A program made the position numbers and the translations under genes. This document shows, in pieces, positions 32,138 to 40,484 of a DNA stretch of 48,204 nucleotides. The DNA lies in assembly GCA_017441765.1 (NCBI GenBank), contig JAFRVK010000056.1, positions 1-48,204 of the forward strand, written 5' to 3'. The stretch comes from Erysipelotrichaceae bacterium (GTDB lineage Bacteria; Bacillota_I; Bacilli_A; Erysipelotrichales; Erysipelotrichaceae). The notes beneath the pieces were generated by a model, which saw nothing but the letters and a program-made list of their open reading frames with translations, did not search any database and had not been told where the DNA came from. Position 1 is the stretch's first letter; the number at the start of each line of letters is the position of its first letter.

Positions 32138-34423
32138 ATGAATAAAAAAGACTATAATACTCCCATTGACCGGCAGATCAGGGAACTGGATGAACTGGTT
32201 GAGATCCAGACAGAGAAGTGTTTTGATCGAAACAGGCTTGAAAGCATTCTACCTTATGAGACAGCACGATCGATCAAGAGAGTTGTCATGACCGGCTGCG
32301 GTGAATCTTTTTCAGCAGCTGGCGCGATAGCAGAAGCGTTCCGCAGGATCAGTGGGATCAAAGCAATACATCATCCCGATCCGATGGAGTTTACTCATTA
32401 TTACAGCGATTTCGATCTGACGAAAGGATATGACCGCAAAGAAACGCTGGTCGTTGCGATCGGTGACGACGGCAGTCAGATGATCAGAGGCATTCTGGAA
32501 AGAGAAAAAAACTGCCACAGCGTGCTTATCACGAACGGTTCGGATTCTCCCAATAAAGACTATGCTGAAAATCTCTTTCGGGTGGGAACGCCTGAAGGAT
32601 GCGATACCTCGGATCTGAGATCCTATTTTATCCGCATGATCGCTTTACTGGGACTGGCTTCTCATCTAGGAAAAGCAAACGGATATTTCACAGAAACGCA
32701 GGAAGAAGAGCTGATCACAGAGATCAGGGACTATGTTCATAGTGTCATGAAGGAATATGAACGGATCGATGAGCAGATGTGTTTGGAAGCACAGAAGATG
32801 AAAGATATCGTCAGATTCGATCTGGTTGGCGACTGGTCGGATCACTGGACCGCCCTGCTTGTGGAACAGAAACTCATTGAATGTTCAGGTGTACAGGCGA
32901 CACACACCAATTCGGAAGAATGGGTCCACATTTCCATGATGAATAAAGAACCGGAACAGATCGGAACCATGTTTATGATCACTTCCGGCTCTAACAGCTA
33001 TGGACGGATCACAGATACTTCCTGGGGAGCGGTCAGACTGGGAAGACCGACCATTGTTGTGACGGATGGAAACAGGGATGATTTCAAAGAAGAACTGACC
33101 TTTGTATCCCTGCCGAAAGCACCAAGAGTCTATCTTGCTTCACTGATGAATTTCATTCCCGGAGCCTTGCTGGCAGGATACCATGCAGCCATCAACGACA
33201 AAAAGTCATTCAACGATCGTCGCGATTCCTGTGCACAGGAAGAAAAAAAAGACCGGGATGGCCGTCCCGAGAAAGCATACAACAAGTTCTATTACCAGGG
33301 GACTTTCCGCACCCAGTGTCTCGACGTCGGTCCGCTGACAATGATACAGTTCGACCGTTCGGTTGAAAGCGTCAAGACATTCATCAGCGATCCGGTTTTT
33401 CAGAAGACAAAGAAGATCATCTCAGAAGGCTGTGGCGATTCCAACCTGGTTGGCCCTGCAGTCAGGGAAGCTTTCCATCATTATCTGCCGGATATTGATT
33501 TCGACCCGATGGAAGCTTTGGATCTGAGCCGCTATTACAACTACAGCGATCAGGGTGAAGAAACTGTGGTCATTGCCGTTTCGGTTTCCGGCCGTATCCA
33601 CAGGACGAACGAGTGTCTGACACGCGCAAACAACCACGGACTGACGACGATCGCCATGACAGACAGCAGGGAATCGGAATGTGCCAGAAGAGCAAAATTC
33701 CTTTATCACACCAATACGCCTGCAGGCGACAACAACGCAGGTTTAAGGTCATATTTTGCGAACTGCCTGAGTCTCATTGTTTTTGCGGCTGCACTGGCTG
33801 AAGTCAGAGATGGAAAGGAATACCTGCCTGAATTAAGACGACAGATTCAGGCGTATCATGACGCGTTCTATGGCGAGATCGAAGCGATCGATGACAAAGT
33901 ATTTGCGACAGCGATCCATTGGAAGAAGCAGAACCGCAGACTGTTTGAAATGATTGCGGACGGGCCACTGCAGACGACAGCGGAATTCGTTGCAGCGAAA
34001 TTCGCTGAAGTCCCGGGAGAGATCATATCGGTCATCGATTCAGAGAACTACTGGCATGTGAATGCGTTGAAAGGAACGGCAGAAGCGTATGCAGAAATGG
34101 CGATCGTGGATTCCCATGATCCGAATGCGGATCACATCGCCGAGACCATCAACAGTATTGTCAGGGATGGCCACAGAGAGATGCTTGTGTTTGCAGATAA
34201 AGAACCTCAGGAGCTCGGTATCACGGAGGAAGTTGATTACTGTCATATTCATACCGCTCCTGAAGAATACCGATTCCTGACCCCTCTCTATGCCTATATT
34301 CCCGCCAGCATCCTGACATGCTATAGGGCAACATCCATGGGAGAAGTCATGTTCAGAGGAGGGTTCTATCTGGAAATCTTCGATCATTCCTACTGGTCGA
34401 AAGAAGTGATCATCGATGATTAA
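32138..34423 (+). CDS. Tandem-duplicated SIS-domain protein
   Basis: This 761-residue protein is two similar halves. GCGES occurs at about 53 and GCGDS at about 431, 378 residues apart. LRSYF occurs in both halves at about the same offset. Each half looks like the two-SIS isomerase module of GlmS/AgaS-type enzymes, binding phosphosugars, giving four SIS folds in all. No glutamine amidotransferase domain (Cys1 N-terminus) is present, so it is not a normal GlmS. The predicted role is isomerisation or deamination of a phosphorylated amino sugar, or a regulatory phosphosugar-binding role. The substrate is unknown. GAGGGAAAC is its ribosome site. A promoter-like TATAAT lies just after it, before the next gene. 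Confidence 0.85.
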   Translation: MNKKDYNTPIDRQIRELDELVEIQTEKCFDRNRLESILPYETARSIKRVVMTGCGESFSAAGAIAEAFRRISGIKAIHHPDPMEFTHYYSDFDLTKGYDRKETLVVAIGDDGSQMIRGILEREKNCHSVLITNGSDSPNKDYAENLFRVGTPEGCDTSDLRSYFIRMIALLGLASHLGKANGYFTETQEEELITEIRDYVHSVMKEYERIDEQMCLEAQKMKDIVRFDLVGDWSDHWTALLVEQKLIECSGVQATHTNSEEWVHISMMNKEPEQIGTMFMITSGSNSYGRITDTSWGAVRLGRPTIVVTDGNRDDFKEELTFVSLPKAPRVYLASLMNFIPGALLAGYHAAINDKKSFNDRRDSCAQEEKKDRDGRPEKAYNKFYYQGTFRTQCLDVGPLTMIQFDRSVESVKTFISDPVFQKTKKIISEGCGDSNLVGPAVREAFHHYLPDIDFDPMEALDLSRYYNYSDQGEETVVIAVSVSGRIHRTNECLTRANNHGLTTIAMTDSRESECARRAKFLYHTNTPAGDNNAGLRSYFANCLSLIVFAAALAEVRDGKEYLPELRRQIQAYHDAFYGEIEAIDDKVFATAIHWKKQNRRLFEMIADGPLQTTAEFVAAKFAEVPGEIISVIDSENYWHVNALKGTAEAYAEMAIVDSHDPNADHIAETINSIVRDGHREMLVFADKEPQELGITEEVDYCHIHTAPEEYRFLTPLYAYIPASILTCYRATSMGEVMFRGGFYLEIFDHSYWSKEVIIDD

Positions 34424-34442
34424 ACACGCATTTCTATAGAAT

Positions 34443-34448
34443 TATAAT
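34443..34448 (+). promoter_or_regulatory. Candidate -10 element for the lipoprotein gene
   Basis: TATAAT lies 34 bases before the ATG at 34482 and AGGAGG. A weak TTAAAC at 17-base spacing overlaps the preceding stop codon. Confidence 0.4.
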
Positions 34449-34481
34449 CTATTTGTATGTAACGATTCAGGAGGTCATCAT

Positions 34482-35093
34482 ATGAAACAGATTGTTAACA
34501 GACTGCTTATCATAAGTCTTGTACTGATCATGTTGTGCGGATGCGGAAGCTCATCTTCCTCAAGCTCAGGAAGCAGCTTTTCAGGCAGCACACCGGCAGG
34601 CAGTTCTTCCGTTCCGGACATTTCCGATAGCGAAATCATCCGTATGTATGATAAAGCCTCATCCTATGTATTCCAGAACTTCTATTCAGCCACCCCATAC
34701 CGGGATCTGGATCCGGACTACAGTGCCGGCATGGATGAGAATTTTGCATTCCCTGCCAAACAATACAAGACATTGGCTGAGTTCAAAGACCACATCATGA
34801 ATGATTATAAGATTTCCGAAACATTTGCGGATCGTCTGTTAAGCAGCGTCTCGCATCAGCTTTACGAGAAGGATAGCCAGCTTTATATCGCTGAAGCCGA
34901 TGGTCAGATGGATCAGACGGTTGGAAACGAAATCGGCAGAGAAGTCATCCGACAGAACGATACGACAGTCATTCTGAAAGTGACCTATGAAAAAGTCGAT
35001 GATAACGGATCAGCGACAGGATCACTTGTGCTGGATAATGTATTTGTCTATAAAAACGGCAAGTGGGTCATCGACAGCATTCCGAATTTTTAA
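34482..35093 (+). CDS. Lipoprotein, possibly IseA-like
   Basis: The 203-residue protein has a lipoprotein signal (IISLVLIMLCGCGSSSS, lipid-linked Cys at 20 or 22) and a Ser-rich linker of about 25 residues. The mature domain shows EIIRMYDKASSYVFQNFYSA, YKTLAEFKDHIMNDYKISETFADRLL, and then antiparallel strands ending LDNVFVYKNGKWVIDSIPNF. The layout recalls IseA/YoeB, the inhibitor of cell-wall D,L-endopeptidases in Bacillus. This is a resemblance in pattern, not a proved match. The start is set by AGGAGG. It appears to be a single-gene unit ended by a terminator. Confidence 0.6.
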   Translation: MKQIVNRLLIISLVLIMLCGCGSSSSSSSGSSFSGSTPAGSSSVPDISDSEIIRMYDKASSYVFQNFYSATPYRDLDPDYSAGMDENFAFPAKQYKTLAEFKDHIMNDYKISETFADRLLSSVSHQLYEKDSQLYIAEADGQMDQTVGNEIGREVIRQNDTTVILKVTYEKVDDNGSATGSLVLDNVFVYKNGKWVIDSIPNF

Positions 35094-35119
35094 TAAGATC
35101 CTTTATTCGATTGGATAGG

Positions 35120-35150
35120 AACCTATCAGAGAATGATAGGTTTTTATATA
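35120..35150 (+). terminator. Intrinsic terminator after the lipoprotein gene
   Basis: AACCTATCA (35120-35128) pairs with TGATAGGTT (35134-35142) around a 5-base loop, then TTTTATAT. Confidence 0.85.
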
Positions 35151-35241
35151 ACAACAGAGTATCGCCGTAATTTAACCAAAGCAGAATATTGAATTGTGTC
35201 ATAATAGTAATAGAAAATCTTACGATAGTGAGGGCTGAATC

Positions 35242-37191
35242 ATGAAAAAAATACTATATCTGATCCTGACGCTTCTGCTGCTTGCCGGTTCGACGACAGC
35301 GATGTATTTTGCCGACAAGATACAGAAGGACGAAGGAAATGTAGAGCTGATCGATGGAACGATCAATCTGCCGGAGGGGAAACTGACATACAAGCTTTAT
35401 AAGCCAGTCAATGCTTCCGCAACAAACAAGGCTCCGGCTGTCCTGCTGCTGCATGGCTATCAGAACGACCACGAGACCTGTGCGGCATACGCCATCGAAC
35501 TGGCCAGAAGAGGTGCCGTCGTCATGTGTCTGGATGAATACGGACACGGATCTTCGACGATCGGTTTGGCTGAGAGAGGTTATGTGAATCATAAGGTTTC
35601 CGTCAACTACGGCAACGATTCCGTAGCAGAAGGAACATTTGCGGATATCAAGGGAACGATACGCTACAGGCTGCTGATGAACTTCTCGAACCTGTCGTTC
35701 TTTAAGCCTTATTATTCTCAAGACAACGATGGAAACATGATCAAGGATTCTTCCTGTGGCGGTTCGACCGCCTATGATCTGTTATCCAAGATGGATTATG
35801 TGGATAGCACGAGAATGGCGGTTTCCGGACATTCCATGGGTACCTGGTCAAGCTGGAGCGTGGCAGCAGACTTTGCGAACACCCCGATCGCTCCGAAGGC
35901 AATCGTCCTGCAGTGTGGCGAACTGTTTACCAATGATGTCTATGAAAGCAACAACATTCATTTCAATAATGTTTTGCTGCTGCAGGCAAAATATGATGAA
36001 TTCTCTTATTTCCGCGATTACAAGCTGAATGTGACGGATGATCTTCTGACGACGCCGCTGCGTTACAAGTTCCTGGGAACGACAGCCAATCAGGCTGCCT
36101 GGAACAAGACGTTCGGTTCGTTTGAAGACGGTTCAGCACGCAGGATGGAACTGCTGAATACCAATCACCGTCTGACGACTCATGACCTGAATGGACTCAA
36201 GGTCGCTTTGGAATGGTTCGATAACGCACTGAAGCTGCCTGTACATATCGCATATGATCAGATCAATGCCAAGACAAAGGAGTATCTCGTCTTAGGCGCG
36301 ATGCTGGGTGTACTGTTTGCGATGCTGGCATTCATGAACTTCCTGCTGCAGTTCTATCTGTTCTCGGATGTGGAACGCGAACTGCCTTCACAGGAAAGCA
36401 TGATGAGCGGATCTTCCAGATTCAAGGGAGGACTCCTCACGATCCTGTTGTCCGGACTGTCCTTCCCGTTCATGACCCAGCTTGGACATGCGTTGCTGCC
36501 TCTGCCCGAAAACATCTTCCGTATGACGGTAGGCAACGGTTTCTTAAGCTGGTATGCATTGCTGATCGTGATCATGCTGATCAGCAATATCTTCCGTTTC
36601 TTCAGAAACAGGAAGAATCATATCCCGAATGAGAAGTTTGATTTTCCGGCCTTTATCGGTTCCGCGATCCTGGCACTGCTGATGGTCGGCTTCGTATATG
36701 GAGTGAACTATGTATATACACTGGTCTTCGATCTGGATCTGCGTTTCATCTGGCCGTTCTTTAGGCCGTTCAACCTGTTGCGTGTGACACAGTTTGGAAT
36801 CTATCTCCCGATCTTCCTGATTTTCTATTTCCTGAACAACACCAAGATCATGCGCGACATGCGGATCAAAGCGACGTACCGTAAGGGTATCTTCGGATTC
36901 CTTGTCACATGGCTGCACAACTTCATCCTGATGGCAGGAGGCGTGATGCTGATCGTGTTGCTGGAATATATTCCGTTCTTCCTGGGCATCGGTCCGGGTG
37001 CGGATGTATGTTTCGGATCGACATTCGGCGGGCCGTTCATGTCCATCCTGATCCTCTTCGTACCGCAGGTGCTGTTCTTCTCGATCCTGTGCACTTACTG
37101 CTACCGCAAGACCGGCAAGGTCTATGTCGGCGCTATGGTCGCCGCGATGCTGGCGTGCTGGATCGTGACAGGAGGCTCATCTTTCCTGTAA
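35242..37191 (+). CDS. Alpha/beta hydrolase fused to a multi-pass membrane domain
   Basis: The 649-residue protein begins with a signal anchor (ILYLILTLLLLAGSTTAMYF), followed by an alpha/beta hydrolase domain (about 45-330). The oxyanion loop is LLHGYQND, and the nucleophile is Ser198 in AVSGHSMGTW. A carboxylic acid residue and His (NTNHRLTTHDL) complete a plausible triad. From about 345 to the end are roughly eight to nine membrane segments (LVLGAMLGVLFAMLAFMNFLL, GFVYGVNYVYTLVFD, FLVTWLHNFILMAGGVMLIV). The hydrolase should lie outside the membrane, acting on an ester or lipid. The substrate is not known. The HAD phosphatase gene follows by 23 bases and probably shares the transcript. Confidence 0.8.
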   Translation: MKKILYLILTLLLLAGSTTAMYFADKIQKDEGNVELIDGTINLPEGKLTYKLYKPVNASATNKAPAVLLLHGYQNDHETCAAYAIELARRGAVVMCLDEYGHGSSTIGLAERGYVNHKVSVNYGNDSVAEGTFADIKGTIRYRLLMNFSNLSFFKPYYSQDNDGNMIKDSSCGGSTAYDLLSKMDYVDSTRMAVSGHSMGTWSSWSVAADFANTPIAPKAIVLQCGELFTNDVYESNNIHFNNVLLLQAKYDEFSYFRDYKLNVTDDLLTTPLRYKFLGTTANQAAWNKTFGSFEDGSARRMELLNTNHRLTTHDLNGLKVALEWFDNALKLPVHIAYDQINAKTKEYLVLGAMLGVLFAMLAFMNFLLQFYLFSDVERELPSQESMMSGSSRFKGGLLTILLSGLSFPFMTQLGHALLPLPENIFRMTVGNGFLSWYALLIVIMLISNIFRFFRNRKNHIPNEKFDFPAFIGSAILALLMVGFVYGVNYVYTLVFDLDLRFIWPFFRPFNLLRVTQFGIYLPIFLIFYFLNNTKIMRDMRIKATYRKGIFGFLVTWLHNFILMAGGVMLIVLLEYIPFFLGIGPGADVCFGSTFGGPFMSILILFVPQVLFFSILCTYCYRKTGKVYVGAMVAAMLACWIVTGGSSFL

Positions 37192-37214
37192 GATTTATGT
37201 AAATGAGGCAGATT

Positions 37215-38324
37215 ATGGAAAACAGACAGGATACAGGGTTCTGGAAAACACTTGCAATCATCAGTATGGTACTGCTGGCTCTGGTGAGTTATCTGTACTA
37301 TGGCAAGACGAAACCGGCAAACACAGCGGATGATGAAGTCATCGTCGAACCGACGGATGCTGAAACAGTACCGCTTGCTTCATGGGAAGAAGATGCCGAA
37401 GCAAGGATCAAACTTCTGAATTACATCTCTGAAATCACAGATCCGTCGAATGAATATTTCATTCCAGAAGAGGACCGTATCGCGGTTTTTGATCTGGATG
37501 GCACGCTCTACTGCGAGACCGATCCAACGTACTTCGATTATCAGTTGTTCCTTTATCGGGTGACAGAGGATCCGGAATACAAGGATAAGGCAACGGATTT
37601 CGAAAAAGAGACGGCTGCCAAGATCCAGCATCTCATCGATACTGGAGAGAACTCGGAAGGCCTGGAAGTCGATCACGGCAAGGGCGTGGCTTCTTCCTTC
37701 TTCGGATTGACACTGGAGGAATTTGAGGAATATGTCGAAAACTTCCGCAAGCGTGAGATGTACAGTTACAATATGACGCTTGGCGAAGCCTTCTATGTGC
37801 CGATGCTGGAGGTCGTGGATCTTCTGCAGGACAACGGCTTCAAGGTCTATATCGTCAGCGGTACGGACCGCCTGATCGTGCGCGGCATTGTCAAGGGCGC
37901 GATCGATGTTCCTAACAGCCAGATCATCGGTTCCGATGAAACGATCGTCAGCGACAACCAGAATGGCAAGGATGGTCTGAATTATGTGTTTGATGAGAAT
38001 GATGAACTGATCCTGGGTGGCGATTTCATCATCAAGAATCTCAAGATGAACAAGGTCTCCATCATCATGCAGGAGATCGGTCAGCAGCCTGTCCTGTCCT
38101 TTGGCAACAGTACCGGTGATTCCAGCATGGCGGAATTCGTGACTTCCGGAAACCCTTACCGCAGTCTGGCATTCATGCTGTGCTGCGACGATGAAGTCAG
38201 GGAAAACGGAAGCCAATCCAAGGCAGACAAGATGTATGCTTTATGCGACGAATTCGACTGGGTACCGATCTCAATGAAGAACGACTGGCTGACCATTTAT
38301 AAGGAAGGCGTAGTCCACAAATAG
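37215..38324 (+). CDS. Membrane-anchored HAD-superfamily phosphatase
   Basis: This 369-residue protein has a single N-terminal membrane segment (LAIISMVLLALVSYLYYG) and then a HAD phosphatase domain that should lie outside the cell. Motif I is DLDGT, with the nucleophile Asp93 and general acid Asp95. Motif II is IVSGTD, motif III is a Lys region near 285, and motif IV is GNSTGDSSM. The cap insertion (about 120-175) recalls secreted phosphorylcholine or phosphoethanolamine phosphatases. The start at 37215 is favoured over the ATG at 37203, because GAGG precedes it at 6 bases. Neighbouring the membrane hydrolase suggests joint degradation of a lipid or polymer headgroup, by inference. Confidence 0.85.
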   Translation: MENRQDTGFWKTLAIISMVLLALVSYLYYGKTKPANTADDEVIVEPTDAETVPLASWEEDAEARIKLLNYISEITDPSNEYFIPEEDRIAVFDLDGTLYCETDPTYFDYQLFLYRVTEDPEYKDKATDFEKETAAKIQHLIDTGENSEGLEVDHGKGVASSFFGLTLEEFEEYVENFRKREMYSYNMTLGEAFYVPMLEVVDLLQDNGFKVYIVSGTDRLIVRGIVKGAIDVPNSQIIGSDETIVSDNQNGKDGLNYVFDENDELILGGDFIIKNLKMNKVSIIMQEIGQQPVLSFGNSTGDSSMAEFVTSGNPYRSLAFMLCCDDEVRENGSQSKADKMYALCDEFDWVPISMKNDWLTIYKEGVVHK

Positions 38325-38463
38325 ACATTTCGGTACTCGCTTCTTCAACAATACCATTCAGTCATAGATACTGGTACATAGCGGAAAGGACTTCTCTCTG
38401 TTCGGTATACTTGAAGGCTTGAGTGCAAAACCGCTTCATTAATCAGACATCATAGTTTATAAT

Positions 38464-38510
38464 GAAAATGTCCGTCATGGTTCAGGAGAATCGAGGCGGA
38501 CATTTTCTTT
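38464..38510 (+). terminator. Intrinsic terminator after the HAD phosphatase gene
   Basis: GAAAATGTCCG (38464-38474) pairs perfectly with CGGACATTTTC (38497-38507) and is followed by T residues. It ends the 35.2-38.3 kb two-gene unit, about 140 bases past the stop codon. Confidence 0.75.
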
Positions 38511-38546
38511 TTATCGTTATCTCTTCGTGGGCTATAATGATTACGT

Positions 38547-39593
38547 ATGAACAATAGCAAATCAACTGATCATAAGAAACTGACATCACGGATCCTGAGA
38601 GATGTGAATGACGGGATCGTCGCGATCGATCATTCGGGTACGATCCTTTTTACCAATCCCCGTTTCTATGAGATCCTGAATATCGAAGGGAATGTGGATG
38701 GAAACAAGTATGCTTCTTTGATGATGAATGATTCAAAGAACAATGACGATTTCCATCAGATGCTGCTTCAGGCGATCGAAGAGAAAGAGACGACTCAGGA
38801 AGGAAAAGTCTCTTATGTCAGGAAAGACGGAACAGTCATAAAGCTGAGAGTCAATTCTTCTTTCATCTATGATGAAGAAACAAAAAACAGCGAAGGTGTC
38901 ACGATCGAATTCAGCGACATTACCGCGGAAGAGCTGTATGCCGCCAAGTATCATGATTCCGCTGTTTCGTTTATCGTTCTATTGGCAGGAGTTTGCGTGT
39001 GGGTCTTCCTGTATGGCTTATGGATCTACCTGGGACAGCCGCTGCATGTGAATACAATGACCAATATCCTGCTGGGCATATCAGGGATCATGTTTCTGGT
39101 GCATCACCATTTTTCGTCTCTGACCCTGAAGGATGTGGGTTTGAGTACAGAGAACCTCGGTCGCAATCTGCTGGTAGGCGTACTGGTTACGATCGCCGGA
39201 ATCGGCTTGCTGGTGATCGCAAAACTGATCCTGCTGAAAGTCAACCCGTCCTATTTCCCGGCAGACAAACCGTTCTTTGATTTCAAACGACTGACGATCT
39301 GGGAATTTACCTATGTGATCAGCGTGGTGTGGCAGGAATTCGTGGCCCGCGGCGTCGTGCATGAGAGCCTCAGAAGAGTCATCCCTGGCAAGTATTCCGA
39401 AGTCATGGCGCTGGTCATGTCATCGCTGTTTTTCGGGGCGATCCACATCCATGTGGGACTTCACTACATGATCGGCGCAGCGGCTCTGTTAGGCGTCCTC
39501 GGCCTCTTATATATTAGACAGAATTCCATCTGGGGGACCTGTATCCCGCACTACATATTGGGTGTTGCCCTGGTCGTTCTGTGGCTTGTCTAG
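38547..39593 (+). CDS. PAS sensor domain fused to a CPBP-family intramembrane protease-like domain
   Basis: This 348-residue protein starts with a PAS domain (about 15-130: DGIVAIDHSGTILFTNPRF, then VRKDGTVIKLRVNSSF and TIEFSDITAEE). It continues with eight or so membrane segments from about 139. The CPBP (ABI/Rce1-like) motifs are recognisable but altered: the EExxxR motif reads QEFVAR (Gln263, Glu264, Arg268), FxxxH is FGAIH (His300), and the last motif is PHYILG (His335, Gly339 where Asn is usual). The first catalytic glutamate is replaced by Gln. This suggests a sensor-controlled membrane protein that may not be an active protease. The 3' end overlaps the convergent gene by 4 bases. Confidence 0.82.
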   Translation: MNNSKSTDHKKLTSRILRDVNDGIVAIDHSGTILFTNPRFYEILNIEGNVDGNKYASLMMNDSKNNDDFHQMLLQAIEEKETTQEGKVSYVRKDGTVIKLRVNSSFIYDEETKNSEGVTIEFSDITAEELYAAKYHDSAVSFIVLLAGVCVWVFLYGLWIYLGQPLHVNTMTNILLGISGIMFLVHHHFSSLTLKDVGLSTENLGRNLLVGVLVTIAGIGLLVIAKLILLKVNPSYFPADKPFFDFKRLTIWEFTYVISVVWQEFVARGVVHESLRRVIPGKYSEVMALVMSSLFFGAIHIHVGLHYMIGAAALLGVLGLLYIRQNSIWGTCIPHYILGVALVVLWLV

Positions 39594-40402
39594 ACATCGG
39601 AATTCCGATGTTTTTTAATGCGTAAAGGCAGGAAGACCAGCGGGGTGACTACCAGAGCGATCCCTATCCTGATCAGCAGATAGATGAACCATTGCCACTT
39701 CTCTTTTACAATGATTCCTAACGGATTATTATAGGAAGAAAAATAATTGATCGGATATGCCAGACCCATCAGTTCTTTTCCGCTGTAATACGGAACCGTC
39801 ATGATGGAATTGAGATAGAATGTTGCGAAATCCAACACGACCACAAACAGCATCATCCATTTCATATCGCGGAAATGAAGCTCGCATTCCTCGGACATGC
39901 CGATATAGATCCCTTCCGTAATGATCATCGCATGATACAGGAAGAACTGCCAGGCTCTCGGAGCGAGCAGAAAATCTTTGACTGTGGCAAATTCCGGAGC
40001 GATCGAAGACAGAAGCAAAGCCATGACCCCGCCAATGATACTGGTACCGTAAATCAACGCAAAGATGCGCTTGCGCCATTTCTCATCTTTCACAGTCAGT
40101 GCCAGAAGCATGAACGGCATCTGCAGGGTACACAGCTCGAACGGGAGATGTTCCGCTTCGATGTATGGAGCATACTTTCTGGTTTCCTGATAGACAAGCA
40201 CACCGTTCTCCACGACCGGTTTTACGACTGGAACGATTTCGATGACACACAGCACTTTGACGACCTCCGAGATTAGACCCAGAAGCAGACAGACCTTCAG
40301 CAGCCTGTCGATCGAAGGGCGTTTCCTGCGGCAGTACAGGACACCGAAGATGGTAAGAATAAGACTGATAACGATCCAGATAATATGACCTGTCGAGAAC
40401 AT
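39590..40402 (-). CDS. YwaF/TIGR02206-like integral membrane protein
   Basis: This 270-residue membrane protein has about six to seven hydrophobic segments and a polar core motif HLPFELCTLQMPFMLLAL, which parallels ELPCYLCNQSTLL of the homologue at 23122. That places it with the TIGR02206/TMEM164-like family. Its function is unknown. The ATG at 40402 is preferred to the upstream ATG at 40501, because AGAGGTG is correctly spaced and the upstream residues look non-coding. It is divergent from the PHP phosphatase gene, with overlapping -10 boxes. Confidence 0.75.
   Translation of the reverse strand: MFSTGHIIWIVISLILTIFGVLYCRRKRPSIDRLLKVCLLLGLISEVVKVLCVIEIVPVVKPVVENGVLVYQETRKYAPYIEAEHLPFELCTLQMPFMLLALTVKDEKWRKRIFALIYGTSIIGGVMALLLSSIAPEFATVKDFLLAPRAWQFFLYHAMIITEGIYIGMSEECELHFRDMKWMMLFVVVLDFATFYLNSIMTVPYYSGKELMGLAYPINYFSSYNNPLGIIVKEKWQWFIYLLIRIGIALVVTPLVFLPLRIKKHRNSDV
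39594..39617. terminator. Palindromic terminator overlapping the end of the convergent gene
   Basis: ACATCGGAATTCCGATGT is perfectly self-complementary and is followed by TTTTTT on the plus strand. It ends the PAS-CPBP gene, but lies within the last codons of the minus-strand gene ending at 39590. Confidence 0.8.
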
Positions 40403-40424
40403 AATATTCACCTCTTTTAACGAT

Positions 40425-40432
40425 ATTATAAT
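40425..40432. promoter_or_regulatory. Overlapping divergent -10 boxes
   Basis: ATTATAAT contains TATAAT on the plus strand at 40427-40432 and its mirror on the minus strand at 40430-40425. It would drive the PHP phosphatase and the YwaF-like gene in opposite directions. This is the same arrangement as at 20011-20025. Confidence 0.5.
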
Positions 40433-40484
40433 GCTTAATGAATCAATTGCGTCAACGACCAAAAAAGTGTATTCTAAAAAAGGA

